Origin: Thermoguttaceae bacterium
GTDB taxonomy: Bacteria; Planctomycetota; Planctomycetia; Pirellulales; Thermoguttaceae
NCBI GenBank assembly: GCA_017937685.1
Contig: JAGBDD010000234.1
Coordinates: 1-45,747 of the forward strand
Direction of reading: 5' to 3'
Length of the DNA: 45,747 nucleotides
The number at the start of each line of letters is the position of its first letter. Position 1 is the first letter of the stretch. The notes beneath the pieces were generated by a model, which made no database searches, had not been told where the DNA came from, and saw only the letters and a program-made list of their open reading frames with translations. The position numbers and the translations under genes were made by a program. This document shows positions 8,328 through 16,998 of this stretch, in pieces.

Positions 8328-11300
8328 ATGCAACGCTTTATTCGTTCCGCGACATTCCTTGCGTTTACGTTTGCGTTCGCGATTTTCACGTTGACCGCGT
8401 CGTCGGCGTTCGCGTTCACCTATCACCGCGCGACGTCCGGGCCGTTGACGTTCGAAATCTCGAAGATTCCGGCGCTGACGGTTGAAGGCCAAATTTACAA
8501 AGCGCCGCTGATCGTCGACAACGCGTCGGACGCTCCCGTTTCGATTCGTTTAACCTACTCAACCATTGAAACCGTTTACCTTTACGACGACGCCGAAAAG
8601 GAAATTGTCGCTCCAAACGCCGTCGAGAAAGCGTTCGTCGTCGACGCAAAAGGTCGATTCGAATCGTCGATCCCGTTCGCTGTTCGCGGGGCCTACCGCG
8701 ACGCGCATTACCCTATCCGCGCTAACTTTACGTTCGAACTCGACGGCAAAACCGAAACGGTCGAACTCGTTCCGGTTTTCGCGACGAAGTTAACCGAGTT
8801 TCTTCCGCAATCTAAAGAGCTGAAAACGCTAGACTTCGGCGATCGTTCCTTCCTAAAACTCGTCGAGTCGACCGATTACGCCGCGTATTGGCGCCGCGAC
8901 GGCGGAGAACACTCCCCGCTTGCGACAGGTTGGAGCGGTTCGGAAGAGTTTTCGAAAGCGTCCTTTAACCTCTGTTCGATGACGCGCGGCGGCGTCCAGC
9001 GTTCCGCTTGGTCGGTTCACCCGCCTTACGACGGCGGCCCGGGCGTCGTCGGCGTTCGTTACGCGGTCTCGCTTCCCCAAGCTAAGTCGTTGGAATTGCG
9101 TTTCTTCCGAGCGATGCGCGACGTATTCCCGCCGGAACCGCCGACCGACGGCGTCGTCTACCGCGTCTTCGCCGAATCGATTCCCGCCGATTGCGACGCC
9201 GCGACGCTTTCACTGCTCGCGCAAAAACAACCGCTTCCGTCGACGCTCGTTTTCGAGGAACTCGGCGCGCAAACAAGCTGGCTCGAAGCGAAGGTCGACC
9301 TTTCTAAGTTTGCCGGACAAAAGGTTTTGTTAACGTTCGAAACCGACCCCGGCGTTAAACGCGACACGACGTGCGACGGCTCGTTTTGGGGCGACGTCGC
9401 GATCGTCGCGAATCCGTCGAACGCAACGCTTTTAACGACGATGGAACGCGAGCGTTTGCAAGCGGTTAACTCCGAAAGTTTCGCCGCTTTCCTCAAACTG
9501 AACGCGCAAAAACTCCCGTCGGCGGGCGTTCCGCTTTCTATCGGCGGCGTCGCGTCGCAAGGCTTCGAGTTTGGCGACGGTCAGTTCGCCGTCGTAACGC
9601 CCGGCAAAAACGGCGTTTGCGACGGTTTCATTACAATCGGCAACGCGGCTAAAAACGTTCAAATCGACGGCGTTCGCGCCCGGTACCAAGGCGTCAACGT
9701 CGGTTTCGAACGCCCGTTCGCAACCGTCGAAGTTTCATTACAATTCGTCGACGCTGAAAACTCCGCCGAAGAAGCGCGCCGTTTTCTCGCCGCCAACTCC
9801 GGTAAAAACGCGCTTTGCTGTTTCGTTTCGCGCTCGACCGGCGGTCTCGCCTTCAGCTGGGTTGCGACAAACCGAAACGAAATCGAACGCCTCTCCTTCG
9901 GCCCGTTTTCGCAAAAGGCGCCGCGCGCCTACTTCGGGCACGGGTATTGCGTTGTCGAACCTAAAGCCTTTGAATTCGACGGCGACGGCTTCGCTTGCTC
10001 GACCAGCCACGTCGCGTTCGAGTTCGCGAACGGTCTCGCCCTCCTCCAAGCGTCCACCGCTCCGGTCGACCGCCTCGTCGTCGACCCGGAACGTCGAATC
10101 TACACGCTCGCCGCGCGCCCAGATTCGACGTTAACCCTTCGTTCGAGCGAACTTGGAGCGTTCGACTGCGCCCGAAAATACGCGCCGGGATTCGACAAAG
10201 TCGCGGCGCCGCTCGTCCCGAAAAAAGCCGGTCGCTTCGTTTTCGACTATTGGGGCGGCTCTTATCGCGGCGTTCTCGACAGAATGAAAACCTTTGTCGA
10301 TTATGGACTTACGGACTCGCTTCTCATTCAACACGTTTGGCAGCGCCACGGTTACGACGTCCGCCTTCCCGATATTTGGCCGCCGCGCCCGGAACAAGGA
10401 ACGCTCGCCGACCTCCATGAAACGCAAGCGTTCTGCGATAAACACGGGATTCCGTTCGGTTTACACGACAACTACATCGACTTTTACCCGGACGCCGCCG
10501 GCTTTACCTACGACGATATCATAATGAATCCGGACGGTCAGCCGCAGAAGGCTTGGCACAACCCGGGCCCGGACGTCCAAAGTTACCGTTTCAATCCGAC
10601 GAAAATTTTCCCTTACGCCGAACGCAACCTCGCGTTGATCAAGCCTGAACTCAAACAAACGGCGTACTTTACGGACGTTTTTTCGTCGATTCACATTATG
10701 GACTTTTACGACCGTCAAGGCAAGTTCCACTCGCGCGCCGAAACGCTCGACTGCTGGAACCGTTATTTTGACCTCGTTCGTAAAACGTTCGACGACAACG
10801 CGATAACGATCAGCGAGTCGGGTTCGGACGCTCTAATCGGCCATCTCGACGGCGCGGACGCTATTCTCCGTCGCCTTACCAAGAACCAAGAGAATTACAC
10901 CGGCGTAATCGATTGCGCCGACTATGAATACGTTCCTTGGTTCGACGCGGTGAACCACAACCGCTTCATTTTACACGGCGTCGGATACAGCGACCGCTAC
11001 GAAGGCGGGATTTCTCGGTCTTTACGCGGAATCGAAAGCGACGACTACTTGTCGTCAGAAGCGCTAACCGGGCACGCGTTGATGGTCGACCTTGCGACGC
11101 CGATTCGCGGAACGGTGCGCAAATATTGGCTGATGCAAAACTTAGCGCGTTCGCTGGCGATGGACGAAATCGTCGGTTTCGAGTTTGTCGACGGCGATAT
11201 TCACCGTCAAAAAATCTCTTGGAAATCGGGCGTCGTCGTTTACGTCAACCGCGGCGCAACCGATTGGGAAATCGGAACTTGCCCGAATTCGAAACGTCCG

Positions 11301-12188
11301 CTAATCTTGCCGCGTTTCGGTTTCTGGGCGACTAACGACGCGACGTCGTTTGGCGGAGTCGTTCGCCTCGACGGTCAAGTCGTCGAAATTCGCGTCGACG
11401 ACGGCTATTACTTCGTCAACGGTCGGCAAAAACTTCCGTATGAAGCGACGCCGATTCGCCCGCTCCTCGACGATGTTAACATCGTCGAGAATAAAGAGTT
11501 GCGAGGCCAACTTTCTTGGGACGCGCTCCGTCCGACCGACAAGCCTTACGCGCCGTTCCTCCATTTGGAACGCCCGAAAACTTGGTGGGCCGACAAACCG
11601 GAACTTCACGTTCTGCCGCTCGGCGATCCGAGCAAGCCGACCGACCGTTGGCAAGGCCTTGAAACTCAACTGTTTGGCGACGAAATCGCGGTTCCCCTTC
11701 CGGTCGACTTGCCGCCGGGCAAATACGACCTTTTAACCGGACTATACGACCGCGAAGGCGACGGCAACCGCTTGACGCTTCTCGGTTTCGGAACGGACGA
11801 CAAACGTTATAAACTCGGTATGATCGTCGTCGAAGGTCAAGGGGACGCTCGCCGCGTTTCGTTCGAGCCGACCGGAGCGCCCGACTTAATCGACCTTCGT
11901 CTCATCCCGAATGATAAAGCGAGTAATTTCGGCGTTTGCGAAACGCTCGGCGCGTTCCGATTCGAACAAATTTCCGACTCGGTCGCGCGTCTGACTCCGC
12001 TTCCGAACGAACCGAAATTCGACGTTCGTCTGACGACGCCGTTCTTTGCCGCCGGAACCTTCGACGTAATTTTACGCGACGTCGACGGCAAGGAAACGCG
12101 ACGTTTTGAAGCGCAAAGCGTCGGCGGCGCGCTCGCCCTTACCGTCGACGCGTCGGAAACGTTCGCGTTGGAAATCGTTAAAAAATAA
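8328..12188 (+). CDS. very large secreted glycoside-hydrolase-like protein (GH101/GH-D-like barrel)
   Basis: 1286 residues. I chose the ATG at 8328 rather than the in-frame ATG at 8319 because the AAGGA at 8315-8319 is 8 bases upstream of the former and overlaps the latter. A Sec signal peptide (LAFTFAFAIFTLTASSAFAF) ends near residue 27. Residues about 30-600 look like beta-sandwich and galactose-binding-like modules. From about 630 to 960 a TIM-barrel-like region begins (FVFDYWGGSYRGVLDRMK) with HDNYIDFYPDA, YFTDVFSS (Asp783) and ISESGSDAL (Glu830), resembling the nucleophile and acid/base strands of GH101-type and related alpha-galactosidase-like hydrolases. Beta-rich modules follow. It is probably exported and acts on complex glycans; the exact family and substrate cannot be decided by eye. 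Confidence 0.6.
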   Translation: MQRFIRSATFLAFTFAFAIFTLTASSAFAFTYHRATSGPLTFEISKIPALTVEGQIYKAPLIVDNASDAPVSIRLTYSTIETVYLYDDAEKEIVAPNAVEKAFVVDAKGRFESSIPFAVRGAYRDAHYPIRANFTFELDGKTETVELVPVFATKLTEFLPQSKELKTLDFGDRSFLKLVESTDYAAYWRRDGGEHSPLATGWSGSEEFSKASFNLCSMTRGGVQRSAWSVHPPYDGGPGVVGVRYAVSLPQAKSLELRFFRAMRDVFPPEPPTDGVVYRVFAESIPADCDAATLSLLAQKQPLPSTLVFEELGAQTSWLEAKVDLSKFAGQKVLLTFETDPGVKRDTTCDGSFWGDVAIVANPSNATLLTTMERERLQAVNSESFAAFLKLNAQKLPSAGVPLSIGGVASQGFEFGDGQFAVVTPGKNGVCDGFITIGNAAKNVQIDGVRARYQGVNVGFERPFATVEVSLQFVDAENSAEEARRFLAANSGKNALCCFVSRSTGGLAFSWVATNRNEIERLSFGPFSQKAPRAYFGHGYCVVEPKAFEFDGDGFACSTSHVAFEFANGLALLQASTAPVDRLVVDPERRIYTLAARPDSTLTLRSSELGAFDCARKYAPGFDKVAAPLVPKKAGRFVFDYWGGSYRGVLDRMKTFVDYGLTDSLLIQHVWQRHGYDVRLPDIWPPRPEQGTLADLHETQAFCDKHGIPFGLHDNYIDFYPDAAGFTYDDIIMNPDGQPQKAWHNPGPDVQSYRFNPTKIFPYAERNLALIKPELKQTAYFTDVFSSIHIMDFYDRQGKFHSRAETLDCWNRYFDLVRKTFDDNAITISESGSDALIGHLDGADAILRRLTKNQENYTGVIDCADYEYVPWFDAVNHNRFILHGVGYSDRYEGGISRSLRGIESDDYLSSEALTGHALMVDLATPIRGTVRKYWLMQNLARSLAMDEIVGFEFVDGDIHRQKISWKSGVVVYVNRGATDWEIGTCPNSKRPLILPRFGFWATNDATSFGGVVRLDGQVVEIRVDDGYYFVNGRQKLPYEATPIRPLLDDVNIVENKELRGQLSWDALRPTDKPYAPFLHLERPKTWWADKPELHVLPLGDPSKPTDRWQGLETQLFGDEIAVPLPVDLPPGKYDLLTGLYDREGDGNRLTLLGFGTDDKRYKLGMIVVEGQGDARRVSFEPTGAPDLIDLRLIPNDKASNFGVCETLGAFRFEQISDSVARLTPLPNEPKFDVRLTTPFFAAGTFDVILRDVDGKETRRFEAQSVGGALALTVDASETFALEIVKK

Positions 12189-12221
12189 CGTTTTATTTAA
12201 ACGTTAAGCTATATCCACGTT

Positions 12222-12265
12222 CGCCGCGTCGTCTCGACCGTTCGACGCGACGCGGCGCCGCTTTT
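12222..12265 (+). terminator. terminator hairpin after the giant GH-like gene
   Basis: CGCCGCGTCG (12222-12231) pairs perfectly with CGACGCGGCG (12248-12257) across a 16-base loop, and a short CTTTT run follows at 12261-12265. It starts 34 bases past the stop codon and ends shortly before the next gene's ribosome binding site. Confidence 0.45.
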
Positions 12266-12287
12266 AACGTCGCATAGGAATCCGCTT

Positions 12288-13913
12288 ATGTTCGCGCGTC
12301 CCCGTCTCTTCTCCCTTAATCCGTCGTCCCGTTCTCGCGTTATTTCGATTTCGGCCGTCGCGTTACCTCTCGTCGTCTTCTCTCTTTTCGCGCCGTTTAC
12401 CAACGCAACGCCTTATCAAACGGAAAGTTCCGGCTCGAACGTTTCTACCCCAAAAACCGCAACTTCCTCCGTTTCAACTCGCGACCGCGCCGCAATTTTC
12501 GCGGAATACCAGGAAAAATTGCGAGCCAACGCTAAAATTTGCGACGAACGCGGTATGACGCTCGAAAGTCGGATCACGCGTTCTCTTCTATTCAACGACG
12601 AACCTTATCTTTTTACGTTGCCGACGTTTAAAGCCACCAAAAATCCGGACGCGCTCCCCGACGACGCGTCGAGCGAACAGCGGAGCTGGTACGCCGCGCT
12701 CACTCGTTTGCGACGTCGTTACGCAAACGAAATCTTTGAATTAGCCAAGACTTGCGCCGCCCAAAAACGCGGTTACGAAGCGTTCGCTTGCGCGCAAACC
12801 GCCCTCGTGATCGATCCCGACTGCGAAGGCGCCCGACGCTTTTTCGGTTACGAGGAGCGCGACGGAGTTTGGCGCGCAAACGGCGAAATCGAACGACTTA
12901 ATAAAGGCGAAGTCGAAACGGCGCGTTTCGGTTGGTTGCCGCAAGACCGCGTCGAACGCTACGAAAACGGCGAACGTTACTACCGCAATCGTTGGGTTTC
13001 CGAAGCGGAGGAAGCGGAAAAAATCCTCGCCGGCTCCACAGGTTGGCGCGTCGAAACCGAACATTTTACCGTGCTTTCGCGCGTCTCGCTCGAACGCGGC
13101 GTCGAAATCGGACGTTTTTTGGAAACATATTACCAGTCTTGGTTACGCCTTTATTATCGTTTTGTCGCGTCGGAAAAGCAATGGGCGTCAAGGTTTAACG
13201 CCAACGGCGCCGCGCTTGCAAAGAAACACCGCGTCATACTTTACCGCAACCGCGAAGAATATTTGCGCGAACTTCGAAAACACGACGAAAACGTTGAAGC
13301 CAGCATCGGTTGGTACCTGCCGAATATGCGTTGCATCTTCGTTTACGAACCGTCGCTCAACGACGAATACGAATTCGACTTGTTTTCCCTCCTCGCGCAC
13401 GAGGTAACGCATCAACTCTTTAACGAGTGTTATATCGCGACTTCCGGACGCAACAAACCGACGTCGCAACCCGGTCGACGCGCGAATTTTTGGGCGGTCG
13501 AAGGCGTCGCGACTTATATGGAAACCTACGCGCTTGCTTCCAACAACGCGAAAATTGGCGGCGTTCAAACGCCCCGACTCCAACAGGCGATCGCGAGTTT
13601 TTTTGAGGAAAAAACTTACATCCCATTGCGGCAATACGTCGTCGCAACGCGCGAAACCTTTCAAACAAACGATATGCCGCTCTTGCAACGTTTGTACGCG
13701 CAAGCGACCGGATTGACATTCTTCTTCTTTCATTACCGCGACGGCGTTTACCGAAACGCTTTCATCGCCTATCTTTACGCAATTTACCAAGGCGTCGATC
13801 AACCGGACTCGCTTGAAAAACTGACCGGTCGCGCCTTTGAAGAACTCGACGCGGAATACGGCGAGTTTCTTCAAGGAGTTCGAGACGCAACCAACGCTAA
13901 ATCAACGCGTTAA
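12288..13913 (+). CDS. exported zinc-metallopeptidase-like protein (DUF1570-like, HExxH)
   Basis: 541 residues. A hydrophobic N-terminal segment (about residues 19-40, ending NAT) acts as signal peptide or anchor. The C-terminal half carries a gluzincin-type zinc site: HEVTH at residues 371-375 and a downstream glutamate in WAVEGVATYME (Glu405), the expected third ligand. This arrangement matches the DUF1570 / peptidase-MA-like proteins common in planctomycetes. The middle section (about 60-250) is helical and repeat-like (YEAFACAQTALVIDPDCEGA), resembling a TPR unit. Substrates of the family are not established. An AGGAA site lies about 9 bases upstream. The following GT2 gene begins 59 bases later and may be cotranscribed. 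Confidence 0.7.
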   Translation: MFARPRLFSLNPSSRSRVISISAVALPLVVFSLFAPFTNATPYQTESSGSNVSTPKTATSSVSTRDRAAIFAEYQEKLRANAKICDERGMTLESRITRSLLFNDEPYLFTLPTFKATKNPDALPDDASSEQRSWYAALTRLRRRYANEIFELAKTCAAQKRGYEAFACAQTALVIDPDCEGARRFFGYEERDGVWRANGEIERLNKGEVETARFGWLPQDRVERYENGERYYRNRWVSEAEEAEKILAGSTGWRVETEHFTVLSRVSLERGVEIGRFLETYYQSWLRLYYRFVASEKQWASRFNANGAALAKKHRVILYRNREEYLRELRKHDENVEASIGWYLPNMRCIFVYEPSLNDEYEFDLFSLLAHEVTHQLFNECYIATSGRNKPTSQPGRRANFWAVEGVATYMETYALASNNAKIGGVQTPRLQQAIASFFEEKTYIPLRQYVVATRETFQTNDMPLLQRLYAQATGLTFFFFHYRDGVYRNAFIAYLYAIYQGVDQPDSLEKLTGRAFEELDAEYGEFLQGVRDATNAKSTR

Positions 13914-13972
13914 AACCACTTTAGACATTAAACCGCATACCGCCGCAACTTTACTTTACCCCCTAATACCCT

Positions 13973-14842
13973 ATGAACCCTCGCGCCACTTTCCCCCACG
14001 ACAACGCAACACCCGCCGTTAAAGACGTTTTGTTCGTCTTAGCAACGTATAACGAAATCGAAAACCTTCCGCGACTCGTTGACGCAATCCTAACGACCGT
14101 CCCCGACGCCGATCTTTTAATCGTCGACGACTCCTCGCCCGACGGCACGGGAAAGTGGGCGCAAACCGCTTCCCAAAACGACATACGAATCAACGCTATT
14201 GTCCGTCAAAACGAACGCGGTCTCGGTTCCGCCGTCGTCGCCGGATTGCGCTTCGCCGTTGAAAACAATTATCGACGCGTTGTCAATATGGATTCCGATT
14301 TTAGCCACCCCGTCGAAGTTGCGCCGCGACTTTTAGCGCGTCTCGACGGCGAAACGCCGTCGGAAAACGCGTCTTCAGACCGTTCGCAACCAACGACGAA
14401 ACTTGAAGTTAGCCAACGTTCTCCGTCGACCTTAGAACCGGTCGACGTCGTTATCGGTTCGCGTTACGTTCCCGGCGGCGCGACGCCCGACTGGCCTTTG
14501 CGACGTCGCATAATGAGCCGTTGCGTCAACGCTTTCGCTCGTCTGACGCTCGGTTTGCGAACGCGCGACAATAGCGGCTCTTATCGCTGTTATCGCGTCG
14601 AAACCTTGCGAAAAATCGACTTCGACTCAATCGTTTCGCAAGGCTATTCGTTTTTTGAAGAACTGCTTTATCGTTTACATCTCGTCGACGCAAGTTTTGC
14701 CGAGATTCCTATCGTATTTGTCGACAGGAGGTTCGGCGTTTCCAAGATCAATCGCAAGGAAGCGTTGCGAGCCATCGCCATTATGACGCGCCTTGGCGTC
14801 CGTCGATTCTTTCGGCTCGACCGAAAATCGCGACGTCGCTAA
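13973..14842 (+). CDS. GT2 polyprenol-phosphate mannosyltransferase (dolichol-phosphate mannose synthase-like)
   Basis: 289 residues. The family transfers a sugar, usually mannose from GDP-mannose, to a polyprenyl phosphate carrier at the inner face of the membrane. Motifs are VLATYNEIENL near residue 20, the nucleotide-binding LIVDDSSPDGTG near 48-60, GLGSAVVAGLR, the metal-binding NMDSDFSHP near 105-112 and GSRYVPGG with the following WPLRRRIMSR. No GtrA-type membrane domain follows, so it is the soluble or peripheral DPM1-type form. About 28 polar residues (roughly 123-150, rich in Ser, Thr, Glu and Gln) are inserted before VDVVIGSRY, where homologues are usually tight. No Shine-Dalgarno is visible. 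The sugar donor is inferred from the family. Confidence 0.85.
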   Translation: MNPRATFPHDNATPAVKDVLFVLATYNEIENLPRLVDAILTTVPDADLLIVDDSSPDGTGKWAQTASQNDIRINAIVRQNERGLGSAVVAGLRFAVENNYRRVVNMDSDFSHPVEVAPRLLARLDGETPSENASSDRSQPTTKLEVSQRSPSTLEPVDVVIGSRYVPGGATPDWPLRRRIMSRCVNAFARLTLGLRTRDNSGSYRCYRVETLRKIDFDSIVSQGYSFFEELLYRLHLVDASFAEIPIVFVDRRFGVSKINRKEALRAIAIMTRLGVRRFFRLDRKSRRR

Positions 14843-14905
14843 CCTATGCGGTTAAAGAATTAACAACGTTTTTTCTTCGCCGCGCAACTCCGATAATAAC
14901 GCAAA

Positions 14906-16396
14906 ATGAACACCGCAAAAGCCTCCATTTTTCCGAACGACCGCGAAATCGCGGCCTCCGTCGACGCCGTTTCAACGACGCCGCGTCGAATCGTCGCCGA
15001 GATCATATCTATCGGCGACGAAATAACTTCCGGCGCAATATTAGACACAAACGCTCAGTATTTGAGCCGTTCTCTTTCCGAAATCGGCGTCCGCGTTCTT
15101 TACCATTCGACGGTCGGCGACGACTTTTCGGCGATGACCGCCGCCTTTGCGCTCGCTTTTCGTCGCGCCGAAGTCGTTGTCGTTACCGGCGGTCTTGGCC
15201 CGACGCAAGACGATTTGACGCGGCAAGTTGCGTCGCAAACTCTCGGCGGCGAATTGCTTTTCGATCCCGATTCGTTCGCGCATATCGAACGACTTTTTGC
15301 GCGTCGAGGCCGCGCTATGCCGGAATCGAATAAAATCCAAGCCTATTTTCCGAAGGGAGCGCAAGTTATTTTCAATCCCAACGGAACGGCGCCGGGCTTT
15401 TACTTTGAAGGTTCGCGTTCTTGTCTTGACGCCGCGTCGCGTTTTACCAACGAACAACCAATGTCGCAATCCAATGAAAAACAAGACTTTATCGCGTTAT
15501 TTTTTCCGGGCGTACCCGCCGAAATGCGCGAAATGTGGAACGGTTCGAACGGTCGCGCGGCGGTCGAACGGTTCGCCGACCGTCTGCTCGAAGGTCGGCG
15601 GTCGATCTATCGTTCCAAAACGATTCGCACTTTTGGCGCCGGCGAAAGCGCCCTTGAAGCGCGGCTCCCGAACTTAATCGCTCGCGACCGCGTCCCCGTC
15701 GTCGGTATCACCGCGAAAGAAAGCGTCATTTCGCTACGTATTTTAGCGGAAGGTTCGACCGCGGACGAGTGCGAGCGCCAAATCGAGGAAACGTCGAAGT
15801 TTATCTACGACCGCGCGGGCGAATTTATCTTTGGCGAAGACGACGAAACTTTACAAAGTGTCGTTAGTCGCGTTTTGCGAGCGCAATGTTTAAAAGTCGG
15901 CGTTTTCGAATGGGGCACGCGCGGACTTCTTGCGTCAAAAATCGATAACGACGTATTGTCGTTTGCAAGAATTTTCGGCGAATCGGAACGCGACGCGTTC
16001 GCCCGTCTTTTTCCGACGCCGACCGTCGACGAATACTCCGACGCAACCAACGGCGTTTCAACCGTTTCGGAATTCGACGTCCCGTCGTCTTGTCAATCGA
16101 ATCCGTTCGGCCCGGAGAAAATTGTCGTTACGGAAATTTCGAGCGCGCTTCGTTCGACCTTGGCGACGCTCGACGCCGACGTCGCGTTTTGTTTGGCGAT
16201 CGGCCCTTACCCCGACGCAATCGCTTGCGACGCCGACGCTTCCGGCTCGCGACAAACAGTCGTTTCCTTTGTCGATTTACGCGATTCGGAGCGTCCCGTC
16301 GTTTACCTCGAAACCTTTGCTTTCGGCGGTCATCCGGCGGTCGTCGACGCGCTCTTTTGCAATCGCGCCCTCGATTCGCTTCGCAAACGTCAGTAA
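14906..16396 (+). CDS. CinA-like protein, intact MoCF domain with degenerate C-terminal amidohydrolase half
   Basis: 496 residues against about 410-420 for typical CinA. Residues about 32-200 are a clear MoCF/CinA N-terminal domain: AEIISIGDEITSGAILDTNAQYLSRSL, VVVVTGGLGPTQDDLTR and FFPGVPAEMREMW, the ADP-ribose pyrophosphatase-type half. From about residue 310 the region aligns in position with the CinA C-terminal nicotinamide-mononucleotide amidohydrolase domain, but the ESCTGG-type catalytic motif is replaced by EWGTRG (VFEWGTRGLLASKI) and the usual PGSS-containing segment is not found. An extra stretch rich in Ser, Thr and Asp fills the middle of this half. The first activity may therefore remain while the amidohydrolase is lost or altered. 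No Shine-Dalgarno is seen at the ATG; the next start would truncate the domain. Confidence 0.8.
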   Translation: MNTAKASIFPNDREIAASVDAVSTTPRRIVAEIISIGDEITSGAILDTNAQYLSRSLSEIGVRVLYHSTVGDDFSAMTAAFALAFRRAEVVVVTGGLGPTQDDLTRQVASQTLGGELLFDPDSFAHIERLFARRGRAMPESNKIQAYFPKGAQVIFNPNGTAPGFYFEGSRSCLDAASRFTNEQPMSQSNEKQDFIALFFPGVPAEMREMWNGSNGRAAVERFADRLLEGRRSIYRSKTIRTFGAGESALEARLPNLIARDRVPVVGITAKESVISLRILAEGSTADECERQIEETSKFIYDRAGEFIFGEDDETLQSVVSRVLRAQCLKVGVFEWGTRGLLASKIDNDVLSFARIFGESERDAFARLFPTPTVDEYSDATNGVSTVSEFDVPSSCQSNPFGPEKIVVTEISSALRSTLATLDADVAFCLAIGPYPDAIACDADASGSRQTVVSFVDLRDSERPVVYLETFAFGGHPAVVDALFCNRALDSLRKRQ

Positions 16397-16792
16397 ACGC
16401 TTCGTTCCCGCTTACATTTTAAGACGGCGCCGCCATTTATAAGCGAAAGTTGCGACGCCGCTTAGCGTTCATTGTTCTTTGAACGCCGACCTTCTTTAAG
16501 TCGCTCGGCGTTCAAAGAAACGCTCGCCGCGTCGTCGTTTAAGCGTTACATAACAACGCGTCCCAAACGGCGGACCAATTTATTCGACTTTTTCATTTTT
16601 CCTTCCGGATATTTTTCCCCGCGTCTTCCCCAATGCGCGCCGCGCAATTTTTGAAATTCGACCGCCTGTTTTTTACGCCGCGTCGTTTCGGCAAGCGAAT
16701 CCCAATCCCCGACGTTCGTTTTATTTCAACGACTTTTCCATTACGTTTTTTTAATTTTTAGCAAATTACGTTAAAAAAGCCGCAATCCCCCT
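16397..16792. other. intergenic region between cinA-like gene and tRNA promoter
   Basis: About 400 bases with no convincing gene. It contains the perfect 15-bp inverted repeat at 16475-16519 and an AT-rich stretch at 16736-16780 just upstream of the tRNA promoter. A 60-codon ORF across the inverted repeat has no ribosome binding site and low plausibility. Confidence 0.5.
16475..16519. repeat. perfect 15-bp inverted repeat
   Basis: TTCTTTGAACGCCGA (16475-16489) and its exact reverse complement (16505-16519) flank a 15-base loop. It lies about 80 bases after the CinA-like stop codon. No T tract follows on either strand, so it is not a standard intrinsic terminator; it could be an atypical terminator, an RNA-stabilising stem or a protein-binding site. 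Confidence 0.75.
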
Positions 16793-16820
16793 TGACGTTG
16801 CGCGCGCCGAGGCTATAATA
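16793..16820 (+). promoter_or_regulatory. sigma-70-type promoter for tRNA-Ala
   Basis: TTGACG (16793-16798), a 16-base spacer and a perfect TATAAT (16815-16820). The inferred start near 16827 is about 50 bases before the tRNA. An AT-rich tract upstream could act as an UP element. Confidence 0.7.
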
Positions 16821-16878
16821 AAATTAACGTTGTTTTTTTGTCGCGGCTCCTTCGCGTCTCGCAACGTTGTTTTTCCTT

Positions 16879-16951
16879 GGGGCCATAGCTCAGTTGGGAG
16901 AGCGCCGGCTTTGCAAGCCGGAGGTCGCCGGTTCGATCCCGGTTGGCTCCA
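16879..16951 (+). tRNA. tRNA-Ala (anticodon TGC)
   Basis: 73 bases fold as a complete cloverleaf: acceptor GGGGCCA with TGGCTCC (one G-T pair), D stem GCTC/GAGC, anticodon stem CCGGC/GCCGG with loop TTTGCAA and anticodon TGC at 16912-16914, and a T arm with GTTCGATCC. The discriminator is A at 16951. The CCA end is not encoded. It is a single-gene transcription unit with its own promoter and terminator. Confidence 0.97.
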
Positions 16952-16975
16952 CTGCTTAAATAGCGGTTATAGCGG

Positions 16976-16998
16976 ACGCGCGACGTTTGCGCGTTTTT
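16976..16998 (+). terminator. intrinsic terminator after tRNA-Ala
   Basis: ACGCGC (16976-16981) pairs with GCGCGT (16989-16994) across a 7-base loop, followed by a T run to 16998. It lies 25 bases after the tRNA. Confidence 0.7.
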
